Source: Erythrobacter sp. SG61-1L (GTDB lineage: Bacteria > Pseudomonadota > Alphaproteobacteria > Sphingomonadales > Sphingomonadaceae). Taken from it: a stretch of 64,000 bases of DNA. The notes under the pieces were generated by a model that saw nothing but the letters and a program-made list of their open reading frames with translations, did not search any database and had not been told where the DNA came from. Position 1 is the first letter of the stretch. Each line of letters starts with the position of its first letter. Shown here in pieces: positions 9,397-16,769 of this stretch. The stretch spans positions 1,054,001-1,118,000 of the forward strand of contig NZ_JXQC01000003.1 in NCBI RefSeq assembly GCF_001305965.1, written 5' to 3'. The translations under genes were made by a program, and so were the position numbers.

Positions 9397-10938
9397 TCAG
9401 TAAGCGCGCGCGATCAATATCCTTTCAACGGCCTTCTCGCCGGTGAAGATACAGGCGCCATCGGCAGGTTCCGCATCAATCGGCACGTTGCGGATCGTCA
9501 GCTTCAATGCCTTAAGTTGTTCCACCACCTTGTCGAGCGCTTCGCCAGTCGGCTTTGACCACTGGACCTCGACCCAGCCCGGATAGCGGGCATCGTCGGA
9601 ATAGAAGGCGGCCAGATCGTCCAGCGAGGTGACGCCGCGCGTGATGTTCGCATCCCGGCGGGTCTTGGCTTCCTCGTAAAGCGACGACTGGATGTCAGCC
9701 AGCGTCGCGGCCGCCGTCGCGGAGAATTCCTCGCGCGCGGTGAAGGCAAAGGCACTCTTGGCCTGTTCGGTCCAGAGCCGGTCGCGCCGCAGCACGGCAA
9801 CCTTGCCTTCGGACATATCGCGGGGGCCGACTTCCACGATGATCGGCGCGCCCTTTCGCACCCAGTCCCACCGCTTGGCAGCAGCCTTGCCCGGGCTCTT
9901 GTCGAGCAGCACGCGTACTGCCTCGCCAAGCGCATGTTGGCTGACGAGCGCCGCACGCAGTTCTTCGCAGTAAGCGATCAGCGCGGCATCGCCATCGTCT
10001 TCGCGCAACATGGGCAGGATCACGATCTGATAAGGCGCAATGGCAGGCGGGACGCGCAGCCCGTCATCGTCGCCATGGGTCATGATAACGCCGCCGATCA
10101 GACGGGTGGAAACGCCCCAGCTGGTCGTGTGGCAGAACTGCTGGCTGCCTTCACGGTCCTGATAACGGATGCCAGCGGCTTCCGCGAAATTGGTGCCGAG
10201 ATAATGGCTCGTGCCGGCCTGCAGTGCTTTACCGTCCTGCATCATGGCCTCGATCGACCAGGTTTCTTCCGCACCGGGGAAACGCTCGTTCTCAGGCTTC
10301 TCACCCGCGATCACGGGAAGGGCGAGCTGGTCTTCCGCGCAGGCGCGATACATTTCCAGCGCGCGCTTGGTTTCTTCCATCGCGCTATCACGGCTTTCGT
10401 GTGCCGTATGGCCTTCCTGCCAGAGGAATTCACTGGTGCGCAGGAACATGCGGGTGCGCATTTCCCAACGCACGACATTGGCCCACTGATTGGTCAGCAG
10501 CGGCAGATCGCGCCAGCTTTGCACCCAGCGCGCCATGGCATCGCCGATGATCGTTTCCGACGTGGGGCGCACTACCAGCGGTTCTTCCAGCTTCGCCTCG
10601 GGATCGGGCACCAGCCCGCCCTTGCCGTCAGCGATCAGGCGATGATGCGTGACCACCGCCATTTCCTTGGCGAAGCCTTCGACATGTTCTGCCTCACGCT
10701 CGAAGTTCGAGAGCGGGATGAAGATCGGGAAATAGCAGTTCTGCACGCCCGCCGCCTTGATGCGGTCATCCATGAGGCGCTGGATGCGTTCCCAGATGCC
10801 ATAGCCCCAGGGCTTGATGACCATGCAGCCGCGCACGCCGGATTCCTCTGCGAGGTCGGCTGCGGAAATGACTTCCTGGTACCACTGGGCGAAATCGTCG
10901 GCGCGTTTGACCGACAGGGCATGGCGGATTGCAGACAC
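9397..10938 (-). CDS. proS: Prolyl-tRNA synthetase, archaeal/eukaryotic type
   Basis: This 513-residue class II synthetase charges tRNA-Pro. The N-terminus (SVKRADDFAQWYQEVIS...MVIKPWGYGIWERIQ) and the class II motif 2 region (VRWEMRTRMFLRTSEFLWQE) are those of the archaeal/eukaryotic-type ProRS. The bacterial type carries an editing insertion, and the alphaproteobacterial short form lacks it. The C-terminus ends in Tyr (ILIARAY), as is usual for this class, and a reduced C-terminal zinc-domain-like extension precedes it. It is followed by the DUF805 gene and preceded by phaR on the same strand. Confidence 0.95.
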   Translation of the reverse strand: MSAIRHALSVKRADDFAQWYQEVISAADLAEESGVRGCMVIKPWGYGIWERIQRLMDDRIKAAGVQNCYFPIFIPLSNFEREAEHVEGFAKEMAVVTHHRLIADGKGGLVPDPEAKLEEPLVVRPTSETIIGDAMARWVQSWRDLPLLTNQWANVVRWEMRTRMFLRTSEFLWQEGHTAHESRDSAMEETKRALEMYRACAEDQLALPVIAGEKPENERFPGAEETWSIEAMMQDGKALQAGTSHYLGTNFAEAAGIRYQDREGSQQFCHTTSWGVSTRLIGGVIMTHGDDDGLRVPPAIAPYQIVILPMLREDDGDAALIAYCEELRAALVSQHALGEAVRVLLDKSPGKAAAKRWDWVRKGAPIIVEVGPRDMSEGKVAVLRRDRLWTEQAKSAFAFTAREEFSATAAATLADIQSSLYEEAKTRRDANITRGVTSLDDLAAFYSDDARYPGWVEVQWSKPTGEALDKVVEQLKALKLTIRNVPIDAEPADGACIFTGEKAVERILIARAY

Positions 10939-10951
10939 TGTTTTTTCTCGA

Positions 10952-10994
10952 ATCGCTGATTGAAATGTGAGGGACGCGATGGCCCCTCAGCGAT
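10952..10994. repeat. Inverted repeat between phaR and proS
   Basis: ATCGCTGA at 10952-10959 pairs with TCAGCGAT at 10987-10994, and GAGGG pairs with CCCTC inside them. The structure starts at the phaR stop and ends 14 nt before the proS start on the minus strand. It could be a phaR terminator or a fold in the proS leader. The minus strand has AAAAAA rather than T residues after it, so a classical intrinsic terminator in the gene direction is not supported. Confidence 0.4.
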
Positions 10995-11563
10995 CAATTG
11001 CCAAGCGAGTCGAGCTTCTTCTGCATTTCGGCCATCTGCGCCCGCAGCGCGCCAAGCTCATCGTCGCCTTGCTTCGCGGGCGCCGGTGCCTCTTCCGCAG
11101 CGGCGGCAGCGGCGTTGGGCATGAAGGCAGCGGCAGCGGCCTTGAACATGGCCATGTTCGTTTCCGCCATCTTGGCGAATGTGTCACCGCCCATGGATTG
11201 CTTGAACACGTCCTGCAGCTTGCGCTGGTTGGCCTGGAAGTTTTCCATCGTAGCTTCGAGGTAATGCGGCATCAGGGCCTGCATCGAATTGCCGTACATG
11301 GCGATGAGCTGGCGCAGGAAGCTGATCGGCAGCATCTGTTCGGCGCCGTTGGCTTCTTCTTCCATGATGATCTGGGTCAGGATCGAATGAGTGATGTCGC
11401 TGCCCGTCTTCGCGTCGAGCACCTGAAATTCCACCCCCTCGCGCGTCATCTTCGCAAGATCGTCAAGCGTGATGTAGCTTGAGGAACTGGTATTGTAGAG
11501 GCGGCGGTTCGCGTATTTCTTGATAATTACCGGCTGATCCGCGCCACTTGCACCCTTGGCCAT
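10994..11563 (-). CDS. phaR: Polyhydroxyalkanoate synthesis repressor PhaR
   Basis: This 189-residue protein has the PhaR DNA-binding N-terminus (IIKKYANRRLYNTSSSSYI, residues 12-30) followed by the PHB accumulation regulatory segment (SILTQIIMEEEANG, LPISFLRQLIAMYG). A hydrophilic, Ala-rich C-terminus ends in a short predicted coiled coil (LRAQMAEMQKKLDSLGN). The family binds PHA granules and represses phasin and its own gene. A perfect 17-bp palindrome lies 36-52 bp upstream of the start, consistent with autoregulation. No PHA synthase or phasin gene is in this window. Confidence 0.93.
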   Translation of the reverse strand: MAKGASGADQPVIIKKYANRRLYNTSSSSYITLDDLAKMTREGVEFQVLDAKTGSDITHSILTQIIMEEEANGAEQMLPISFLRQLIAMYGNSMQALMPHYLEATMENFQANQRKLQDVFKQSMGGDTFAKMAETNMAMFKAAAAAFMPNAAAAAAEEAPAPAKQGDDELGALRAQMAEMQKKLDSLGN

Positions 11564-11598
11564 TGCATCACTCCCTGCTCCAACCCTTCAAGCACTTA

Positions 11599-11615
11599 GC
11601 ACTTGCAGCAAGTGC
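11599..11615. promoter_or_regulatory. Palindromic operator candidate upstream of phaR
   Basis: GCACTTGC, one central A, then GCAAGTGC form a perfect inverted repeat. Further TGCA words follow at once up to about 11633. The site lies 36 bp upstream of the phaR start and just past the alr stop. PhaR proteins are known to bind TGC-rich palindromic sites in their own promoters, so this is a plausible autoregulatory operator. Confidence 0.55.
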
Positions 11616-11637
11616 AGTGCAACACGATTGCAGCAGA

Positions 11638-12702
11638 CTAGATCCTCGCGAAACGGCGACCAAGCACGGTTAACAGTTCATATTGGGACAATCCGGTAAG
11701 GATCGCGCCTTCAGGTAGACTGTAGGGCACGTCCACCCAATCCCCTTCCTTCAGGTCTGGCGCGTTGCCCAGATCGATCACGATCATGTCCATCGAGATC
11801 TTGCCCAGCAGGGGCAGGCTCCTCCCCTCATGCTGCATCTCCCCCTTGCCCCAGCAGCGCAGGAAACCATCGGCATAGCCCAGCGAGGCGACGCCCACAT
11901 GCATCTCGCGATCTGCGGTGAAAATGGCGTTATAGCCAACCGTGTCGCCAGCCTGGATCGTGCGCGTCTGGAGGATTGCCGCCTGCGGAAAGCCGACCTG
12001 CCTGATCTGACCATCCAACGCCGGGCACGGTATACCACCGTATAGCGCGAGGCCCGGCCGGGTCAGGTCGAAGCTGTAACGGGCGCCGAGCGTTATCCCG
12101 GCACTATTGGCGAGACTGCGGCGACGCGACGTAATCTGCCCGCATACTTCGGTGAAGCGGCCAAGCTGTGTCTCGTTAAGTGGGCTGACCTCGTCGGCGG
12201 AAGCAAGGTGGGATAGCAGCACGTCGATGTCGAGTGCACCGATCAGCGGATCGCCCAGTTGGTCCATCGGCAGGCCGAGCCGGTTCATCCCGGTATCGAC
12301 CATCAGATCGCACAGCCCGCCCCCGGCGTCACGCCAAAGGCGCGCCTGATGGAGGCTGTTGATCACAGGTTTTATCCCTGTTTCCCGTGCATAGGCGGCA
12401 TCCTGCGCCGTCAGCGGGCCGTGCAATACGGAAATCTGACCCGCGGGAACATGGGCGAGCACGGCCGGGACTTCGCACCAATGCGCCACGAAGAAATTGC
12501 GCGCACCGGCCTTGTGCAGCACGGGCACGACTTCCGCCGCACCCAGCCCGTACCCATCGGCTTTTACGGCCGCACCGGCGCTCGCAGCATCGGAGAGGCG
12601 ATCGAGTGCGGTCCAGTTATGGGCGAGAGCATCCCGATCCAGGCGAAGACGCAGTGCGCGGGGCGGCTCGGCAGGGAGGTCAGGCAGTTTGGTCTTCCTC
12701 AA
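11638..12702 (-). CDS. alr: Alanine racemase
   Basis: This 354-residue PLP enzyme makes D-alanine for peptidoglycan. The PLP lysine motif AAVKADGYGLGA places Lys47 as the cofactor site. The second catalytic base, Tyr, lies in TVGYNAIFTA, and the conserved block VASLGYADGF follows. The length is near the family norm. The start overlaps the end of the upstream MFS gene by 23 nt, so the two are translated from one message. It is the last gene of the run radA-cvpA-scaffold-MFS-alr. Confidence 0.95.
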   Translation of the reverse strand: MRKTKLPDLPAEPPRALRLRLDRDALAHNWTALDRLSDAASAGAAVKADGYGLGAAEVVPVLHKAGARNFFVAHWCEVPAVLAHVPAGQISVLHGPLTAQDAAYARETGIKPVINSLHQARLWRDAGGGLCDLMVDTGMNRLGLPMDQLGDPLIGALDIDVLLSHLASADEVSPLNETQLGRFTEVCGQITSRRRSLANSAGITLGARYSFDLTRPGLALYGGIPCPALDGQIRQVGFPQAAILQTRTIQAGDTVGYNAIFTADREMHVGVASLGYADGFLRCWGKGEMQHEGRSLPLLGKISMDMIVIDLGNAPDLKEGDWVDVPYSLPEGAILTGLSQYELLTVLGRRFARI

Positions 12703-14311
12703 AATCGCGCGGCGGACCGGAAGGGATGCCCCATATCCCTACGATCAGCGCAATGAATACAAAGCCCCACGTATACCACAGCCCCGCATAGGCATCGCCG
12801 GTCTTGGCGACGATATAGCCTGCGATCACCGGCAGGAAACCGCCGAAATAGCCCGCCCCGATATGATAGGGGATCGACATGGAGCTGTACCGGATACGGG
12901 CGGGGAACATTTCAGCCAGCAGCGCGGCGACCGAGCCGTAATTCATCGCCGAGAGGAAGCCAAAGAACAAGAGCGCAGCAATGATACCGATATTGCGCAG
13001 CAAACCGGGATGCTGGACCGAGAAATCGTAACCTGCGCCAGACAGCGCCTGCTCAAGCTGAGCCTTGCGTGCGTTGCCATCGTCCCAGTCAAACCCGTCA
13101 AGCGCGATCGGCATATCGCCTGCCCGCAGTTCCAGCGCGGAAGAGGCCGAAAGTTGATATGGAACGCCCGCCGCGGTGAGATCGGAGATCAGCTTGCCGC
13201 ATTGCGTCTTCTGCACATTCGCGAAAGGATCGTAATCGCAGTCCGGGCCTGACACGACCACCGGCGCGGAACGCGCGGATTCCACCAACCCGGGATTGGC
13301 GACGTGGCCCAAAGCCCAGAAAGCCGGGAAGATCGTCAGCAGGATCAGGGCATTGCCCCAGATGATCGGCTTCTTGCGCCCCACCTTATCGGACCATTTG
13401 CCCACCACAAGATAGAACCCCATGATGATCGGTCCTGCGATCAGGATCAGCGCCTCGACCGTCGTCGAATCCACCCGCATCGGCCCTTTGAGGAAGGAAA
13501 GGCTGGAGAAATAGGCGGCGTAAAAGATCGTCGTCAGGCTTCCTGTCACACCGAATAGCGCGACGAAGATGCGTTTCTTGTTGCCGGGGAAAGTGAAACT
13601 TTCCTTGAACGGGTTGGAGGAAGTGCGGTTCGCGGCCTTCATGGCACGGAAAACCGGGCTTTCGTTCAGCTTCAGGCGCATCCACAGAGAGATCGCCAGC
13701 AGCAGCAACGAAACCAGGAACGGCACGCGCCAGCCCCATTCGGCAAAGGCATCGGCCGGGATCAGCAGGCGGCAGGCCAGCACTACGCCGACGCTCAGCA
13801 CGAAGCCGCCAACCACGGCGGCCTGAATGAAGCTGGTGTAATATCCCCGCTTCTCAGGCGGACAATGCTCGGCAACGTAGATCGTCGCACCGCCATATTC
13901 GCCGCCCAGCGCCAGGCCTTGAAGAATACGGAACAGCAACACGATCAGCGGCGCAGCCAGTCCGATCATTTCTGCCGTGGGGATCAGGCCGACACCGGCC
14001 GTGGCGATGCCCATCAGGGTCACAGTGACAAGGAACGTATATTTGCGGCCCAACCTGTCGCCCAGAAAACCAAACAGGATCGCGCCAAGCGGGCGGAAAC
14101 CGAAACCAACCGCAAACCCGGCCCAGACGAGCAGCATTTGCAGTGTTTCATTGTCGGAGGGGAAGAACGCCTTGCCCACGAGCGAGGCGAGCGTGCCGTA
14201 AATGAAGAAATCGTACCATTCGAACACCGTCCCGGCGCTCGATGCGGCGATTACCAGGCGAACTTCCTTCGCGCTGGGTTCGCCAGCCATAGCCGCACTC
14301 ACTTCTGCCAT
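12680..14311 (-). CDS. MFS transporter of the metabolite:H+ symporter type, with a large loop insertion
   Basis: This 543-residue protein is an MFS permease of the MHS (ProP/KgtP-like) group. The N-terminus EWYDFFIYGTLASLVGKAFFPS and the loop motif GDRLGRKYTFLVTVTLMG are typical. A second family motif, GKWSDKVGRKKPIIWGN, lies between the halves. Between two C-terminal membrane helices there is a hydrophilic insertion of about 100 residues containing two Cys (CDYDPFANVQKTQC), which would be extracytoplasmic and could form a disulfide. The substrate cannot be assigned. It lies between the Fe-S scaffold-like gene and alr. Confidence 0.88.
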   Translation of the reverse strand: MAEVSAAMAGEPSAKEVRLVIAASSAGTVFEWYDFFIYGTLASLVGKAFFPSDNETLQMLLVWAGFAVGFGFRPLGAILFGFLGDRLGRKYTFLVTVTLMGIATAGVGLIPTAEMIGLAAPLIVLLFRILQGLALGGEYGGATIYVAEHCPPEKRGYYTSFIQAAVVGGFVLSVGVVLACRLLIPADAFAEWGWRVPFLVSLLLLAISLWMRLKLNESPVFRAMKAANRTSSNPFKESFTFPGNKKRIFVALFGVTGSLTTIFYAAYFSSLSFLKGPMRVDSTTVEALILIAGPIIMGFYLVVGKWSDKVGRKKPIIWGNALILLTIFPAFWALGHVANPGLVESARSAPVVVSGPDCDYDPFANVQKTQCGKLISDLTAAGVPYQLSASSALELRAGDMPIALDGFDWDDGNARKAQLEQALSGAGYDFSVQHPGLLRNIGIIAALLFFGFLSAMNYGSVAALLAEMFPARIRYSSMSIPYHIGAGYFGGFLPVIAGYIVAKTGDAYAGLWYTWGFVFIALIVGIWGIPSGPPRDFEEDQTA

Positions 14312-14357
14312 TGCCCCTGTTCCCCGTGCCGGCTGCCCCGCCAGCTTCGGCCCTGCC

Positions 14358-14792
14358 CTAGACGCTTGCCGGGGCCGAGGAAAGAGCCGCCAGTGCAGCC
14401 TCCCAAGGCAGCATCATCGCGCCGTGGCGGCCGGGAAAGGCGCGGGCGGCCTCAATGGCGGAAATTCCTGGCCAGTCAGGCAACGGGCCCGATCCCGCAA
14501 GCCAGCTTGCCATCGCATCATGGACGCTTTCGATTTCCGCAGCAGTCTTTCCGCTGGCCGCACCGGCGAAGATTGCCGCACTGGCCTGCCCGATCGCACA
14601 TGCCCTCGCGCGGAGCCCCATCCGGTCGATCCGTCCATCGCCATCGAGAGACAGGCCCATGGCCAAAGTGCTGCCGCAACTGCGGGAACGGGCATCGCCT
14701 TTCATCGGCAAGCCGTCGTCCCACGGATATTCCGCAAGGCGCAGGGTCAGGGCAAGAAGCTCCGGCGTATAAAGCCGTTCTGCAGAACTCAC
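14358..14792 (-). CDS. Iron-sulfur cluster assembly scaffold-like protein (NifU/IscU N-terminal family)
   Basis: This 144-residue protein matches the short NifU/SufU-like proteins found next to cvpA in alphaproteobacteria. Two of the family cysteines are visible: Cys39 in SRSCGSTLAM and Cys65 in ARACAIGQAS. The third expected cysteine, before LLPWE, is absent; the segment reads RHGAMMLPWE. Cluster assembly as a canonical scaffold is therefore doubtful, and a degraded or carrier role is possible. It starts 1 nt after the cvpA stop, so translation is probably coupled. Confidence 0.8.
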   Translation of the reverse strand: MSSAERLYTPELLALTLRLAEYPWDDGLPMKGDARSRSCGSTLAMGLSLDGDGRIDRMGLRARACAIGQASAAIFAGAASGKTAAEIESVHDAMASWLAGSGPLPDWPGISAIEAARAFPGRHGAMMLPWEAALAALSSAPASV

Positions 14793-14793
14793 C

Positions 14794-15321
14794 TCAGACG
14801 CCGTCGATTGCTTGAGCCGAGGATTCGATCTCCCGGTCCCGGCTGTCGATCATCTGGACCAGCGCGTCCGCCCCGGCATTTACCGCCGAATAGCTACGAG
14901 CCTGGGTAATCCAGTCCGGCCGCCCCTGAATGCCCCACACCGAGTCATAGCCGAGCACCAGCACCGAAAAGGCCAGCACGACCATGATCCCGCCTTTAAC
15001 CACACCGAAGCCGAAGCCCAGCACCCGGTCTACCGGCCCGAGCAAGGAATTGCGCGAGGCCTCGCCCATCCGGCCGGCAATCAGCTTCATCGCGGCATAG
15101 GGCACCAGCAGCAACAGCGTAAAGGCCAGCACCGCGGCACCGGATTGTGTGCCGACATAGCGCAGCAATTGCACGGTCAATTGAGTGTGGAGATAGTGAA
15201 TCGCGAGCAAGGCGAGAATCCACGAAGCGAGCGAGAGCACTTCCTGGACGAAACCGCGCATGAACCCGCCAATCGCGGCCACGGCGATAATTATCAGCAC
15301 GATGATGTCGAAGCCCGTCAT
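14794..15321 (-). CDS. cvpA: CvpA family membrane protein
   Basis: This 175-residue protein has four predicted membrane segments, starting at MTGFDIIVLIIIAVAAIGGF. It carries the CvpA hallmarks GFMRGFVQEVLSLASWI and a following GFGFGVVKGG segment. Homologues were first named for colicin V production; they are now linked to envelope integrity and bile or stress tolerance in some bacteria. The C-terminus is hydrophilic and acidic. It lies 12 nt downstream of radA and 1 nt upstream of the scaffold-like gene, in one operon. Confidence 0.9.
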   Translation of the reverse strand: MTGFDIIVLIIIAVAAIGGFMRGFVQEVLSLASWILALLAIHYLHTQLTVQLLRYVGTQSGAAVLAFTLLLLVPYAAMKLIAGRMGEASRNSLLGPVDRVLGFGFGVVKGGIMVVLAFSVLVLGYDSVWGIQGRPDWITQARSYSAVNAGADALVQMIDSRDREIESSAQAIDGV

Positions 15322-15333
15322 CGGCGAAGAGGA

Positions 15334-16698
15334 TTATGCGCTCGCCATGACACGGTCAACGAGATTGGAAACGCGTTTCAGCGGTTCATAGCGCAGAGCC
15401 TTCGGACTGTCGCACCCGTCGGGGCCGAAGCCTCGATCAAAGCCAAGCTTCAACGCCTCGCGCAGGCGCAGCCCGCCATGGGCGACAGAGCGCACTTCAC
15501 CTGCCAGTGAAATCTCGCCGAACCATGCGCTGCGGCCGGGAAGCGGCCTGTCTGCCAGCGCGGAAACCAGTGCTGCCGCCACAGCCATATCCGCTGCCGG
15601 ATCGGCCAGGCGATAGCCGCCGGCCACGTTGAGATAGACTTCACAGGAAGAGAAACTCAGCCCGCAACGCGCCTCCAGCACTGCCAGCAACATCGCCAGC
15701 CGGCTGGAATCCCAGCCCACAACCGCCCGGCGCGGGGTGGCGCCCGATTGCAGCCGAACTATCAGCGCCTGAACTTCAACCAGTACCGGACGGGTGCCTT
15801 CGAGCGCGGGGAACACCGCACTTCCAGCCAAAGGCTCCTCATGGCCGGAAAGGAACAGCAGCGAAGGATTGGCGACTTCTTCCAGCCCCTGCCCGGCCAT
15901 CGAGAAGACACCGATCTCGTCCACAGCACCGAAGCGGTTCTTCAGCGCGCGCAGGATGCGATATTGATGGCTGCGCTCCCCCTCGAAAGCCATCACCACG
16001 TCGACCATATGCTCCAGCACGCGCGGCCCAGCGATCGAGCCATCCTTGGTCACATGGCCCACCAGTACCAACGCCACGTCGTTTTCCTTGGCATAGCGGA
16101 TCAGCTCGAACGCACAGCCACGAACCTGACTGACCGTGCCGGGTGCGCCTTCGATCTGGTCTGAATGCATGGTCTGGATCGAATCGATCACCAGCAACGC
16201 GGGCGGCTCCATGCTGCCAAGAGTTGTCAGAATATCCCGCACCGACGTGACCGAGGCGAGGCGGATCGGTGCATCGGCCAGTCCGAGCCGCGCCGCGCGC
16301 ATCCGCACCTGCCCGGCAGCTTCCTCACCGCTGACATAGACCGTATCCTTGCCGCTGCGCGCGATCAGCGCGGCGGCCTGCAGCAACAATGTCGATTTGC
16401 CGATGCCGGGATCGCCGCCCATCAGGATCGCAGAACCTGGCACCAGCCCGCCGCCCAGCGCCCGGTCGAATTCCGCAAGTCCGGTTGCTTGCCGGACGGG
16501 CATTTCCGCAGGCGCGTCCAGTGTGACGAACTGAACCTTGCGCCCCCCGCTCGACAGATCATGTTTTTGGGAAAATACCGTCGCCGGCGCTTCTTCCGAC
16601 AGCGAGTTCCATTCCCCGCAATCGGCGCATTGCCCCTGCCAGCGGTGCGTCACACTGCCGCAAGCCTGGCATACATATCGGCGTTTCGCTTTGGCCAT
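15334..16698 (-). CDS. radA: DNA repair protein RadA
   Basis: This 454-residue RecA-like ATPase promotes branch migration during recombination. The N-terminal zinc finger has Cys10, Cys13, Cys24 and Cys27. The Walker A motif is GGDPGIGKST near residues 94-103. The RadA-specific motif KNRFG follows in the middle (RALKNRFGAVDEIGVF). The C-terminal Lon-protease-like domain (GGYRLADPAADMAVAAAL) lacks a protease active site, as is normal. It is the first gene of the minus-strand operon with cvpA and is divergent from the patatin-like gene. Confidence 0.97.
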   Translation of the reverse strand: MAKAKRRYVCQACGSVTHRWQGQCADCGEWNSLSEEAPATVFSQKHDLSSGGRKVQFVTLDAPAEMPVRQATGLAEFDRALGGGLVPGSAILMGGDPGIGKSTLLLQAAALIARSGKDTVYVSGEEAAGQVRMRAARLGLADAPIRLASVTSVRDILTTLGSMEPPALLVIDSIQTMHSDQIEGAPGTVSQVRGCAFELIRYAKENDVALVLVGHVTKDGSIAGPRVLEHMVDVVMAFEGERSHQYRILRALKNRFGAVDEIGVFSMAGQGLEEVANPSLLFLSGHEEPLAGSAVFPALEGTRPVLVEVQALIVRLQSGATPRRAVVGWDSSRLAMLLAVLEARCGLSFSSCEVYLNVAGGYRLADPAADMAVAAALVSALADRPLPGRSAWFGEISLAGEVRSVAHGGLRLREALKLGFDRGFGPDGCDSPKALRYEPLKRVSNLVDRVMASA

Positions 16699-16769
16699 TT
16701 GCTCCCGATATACAGAACATAAGTGGAACGCAATTGCCTTCTGCGAACCTTCCCGCCAAACAGGCTGCC

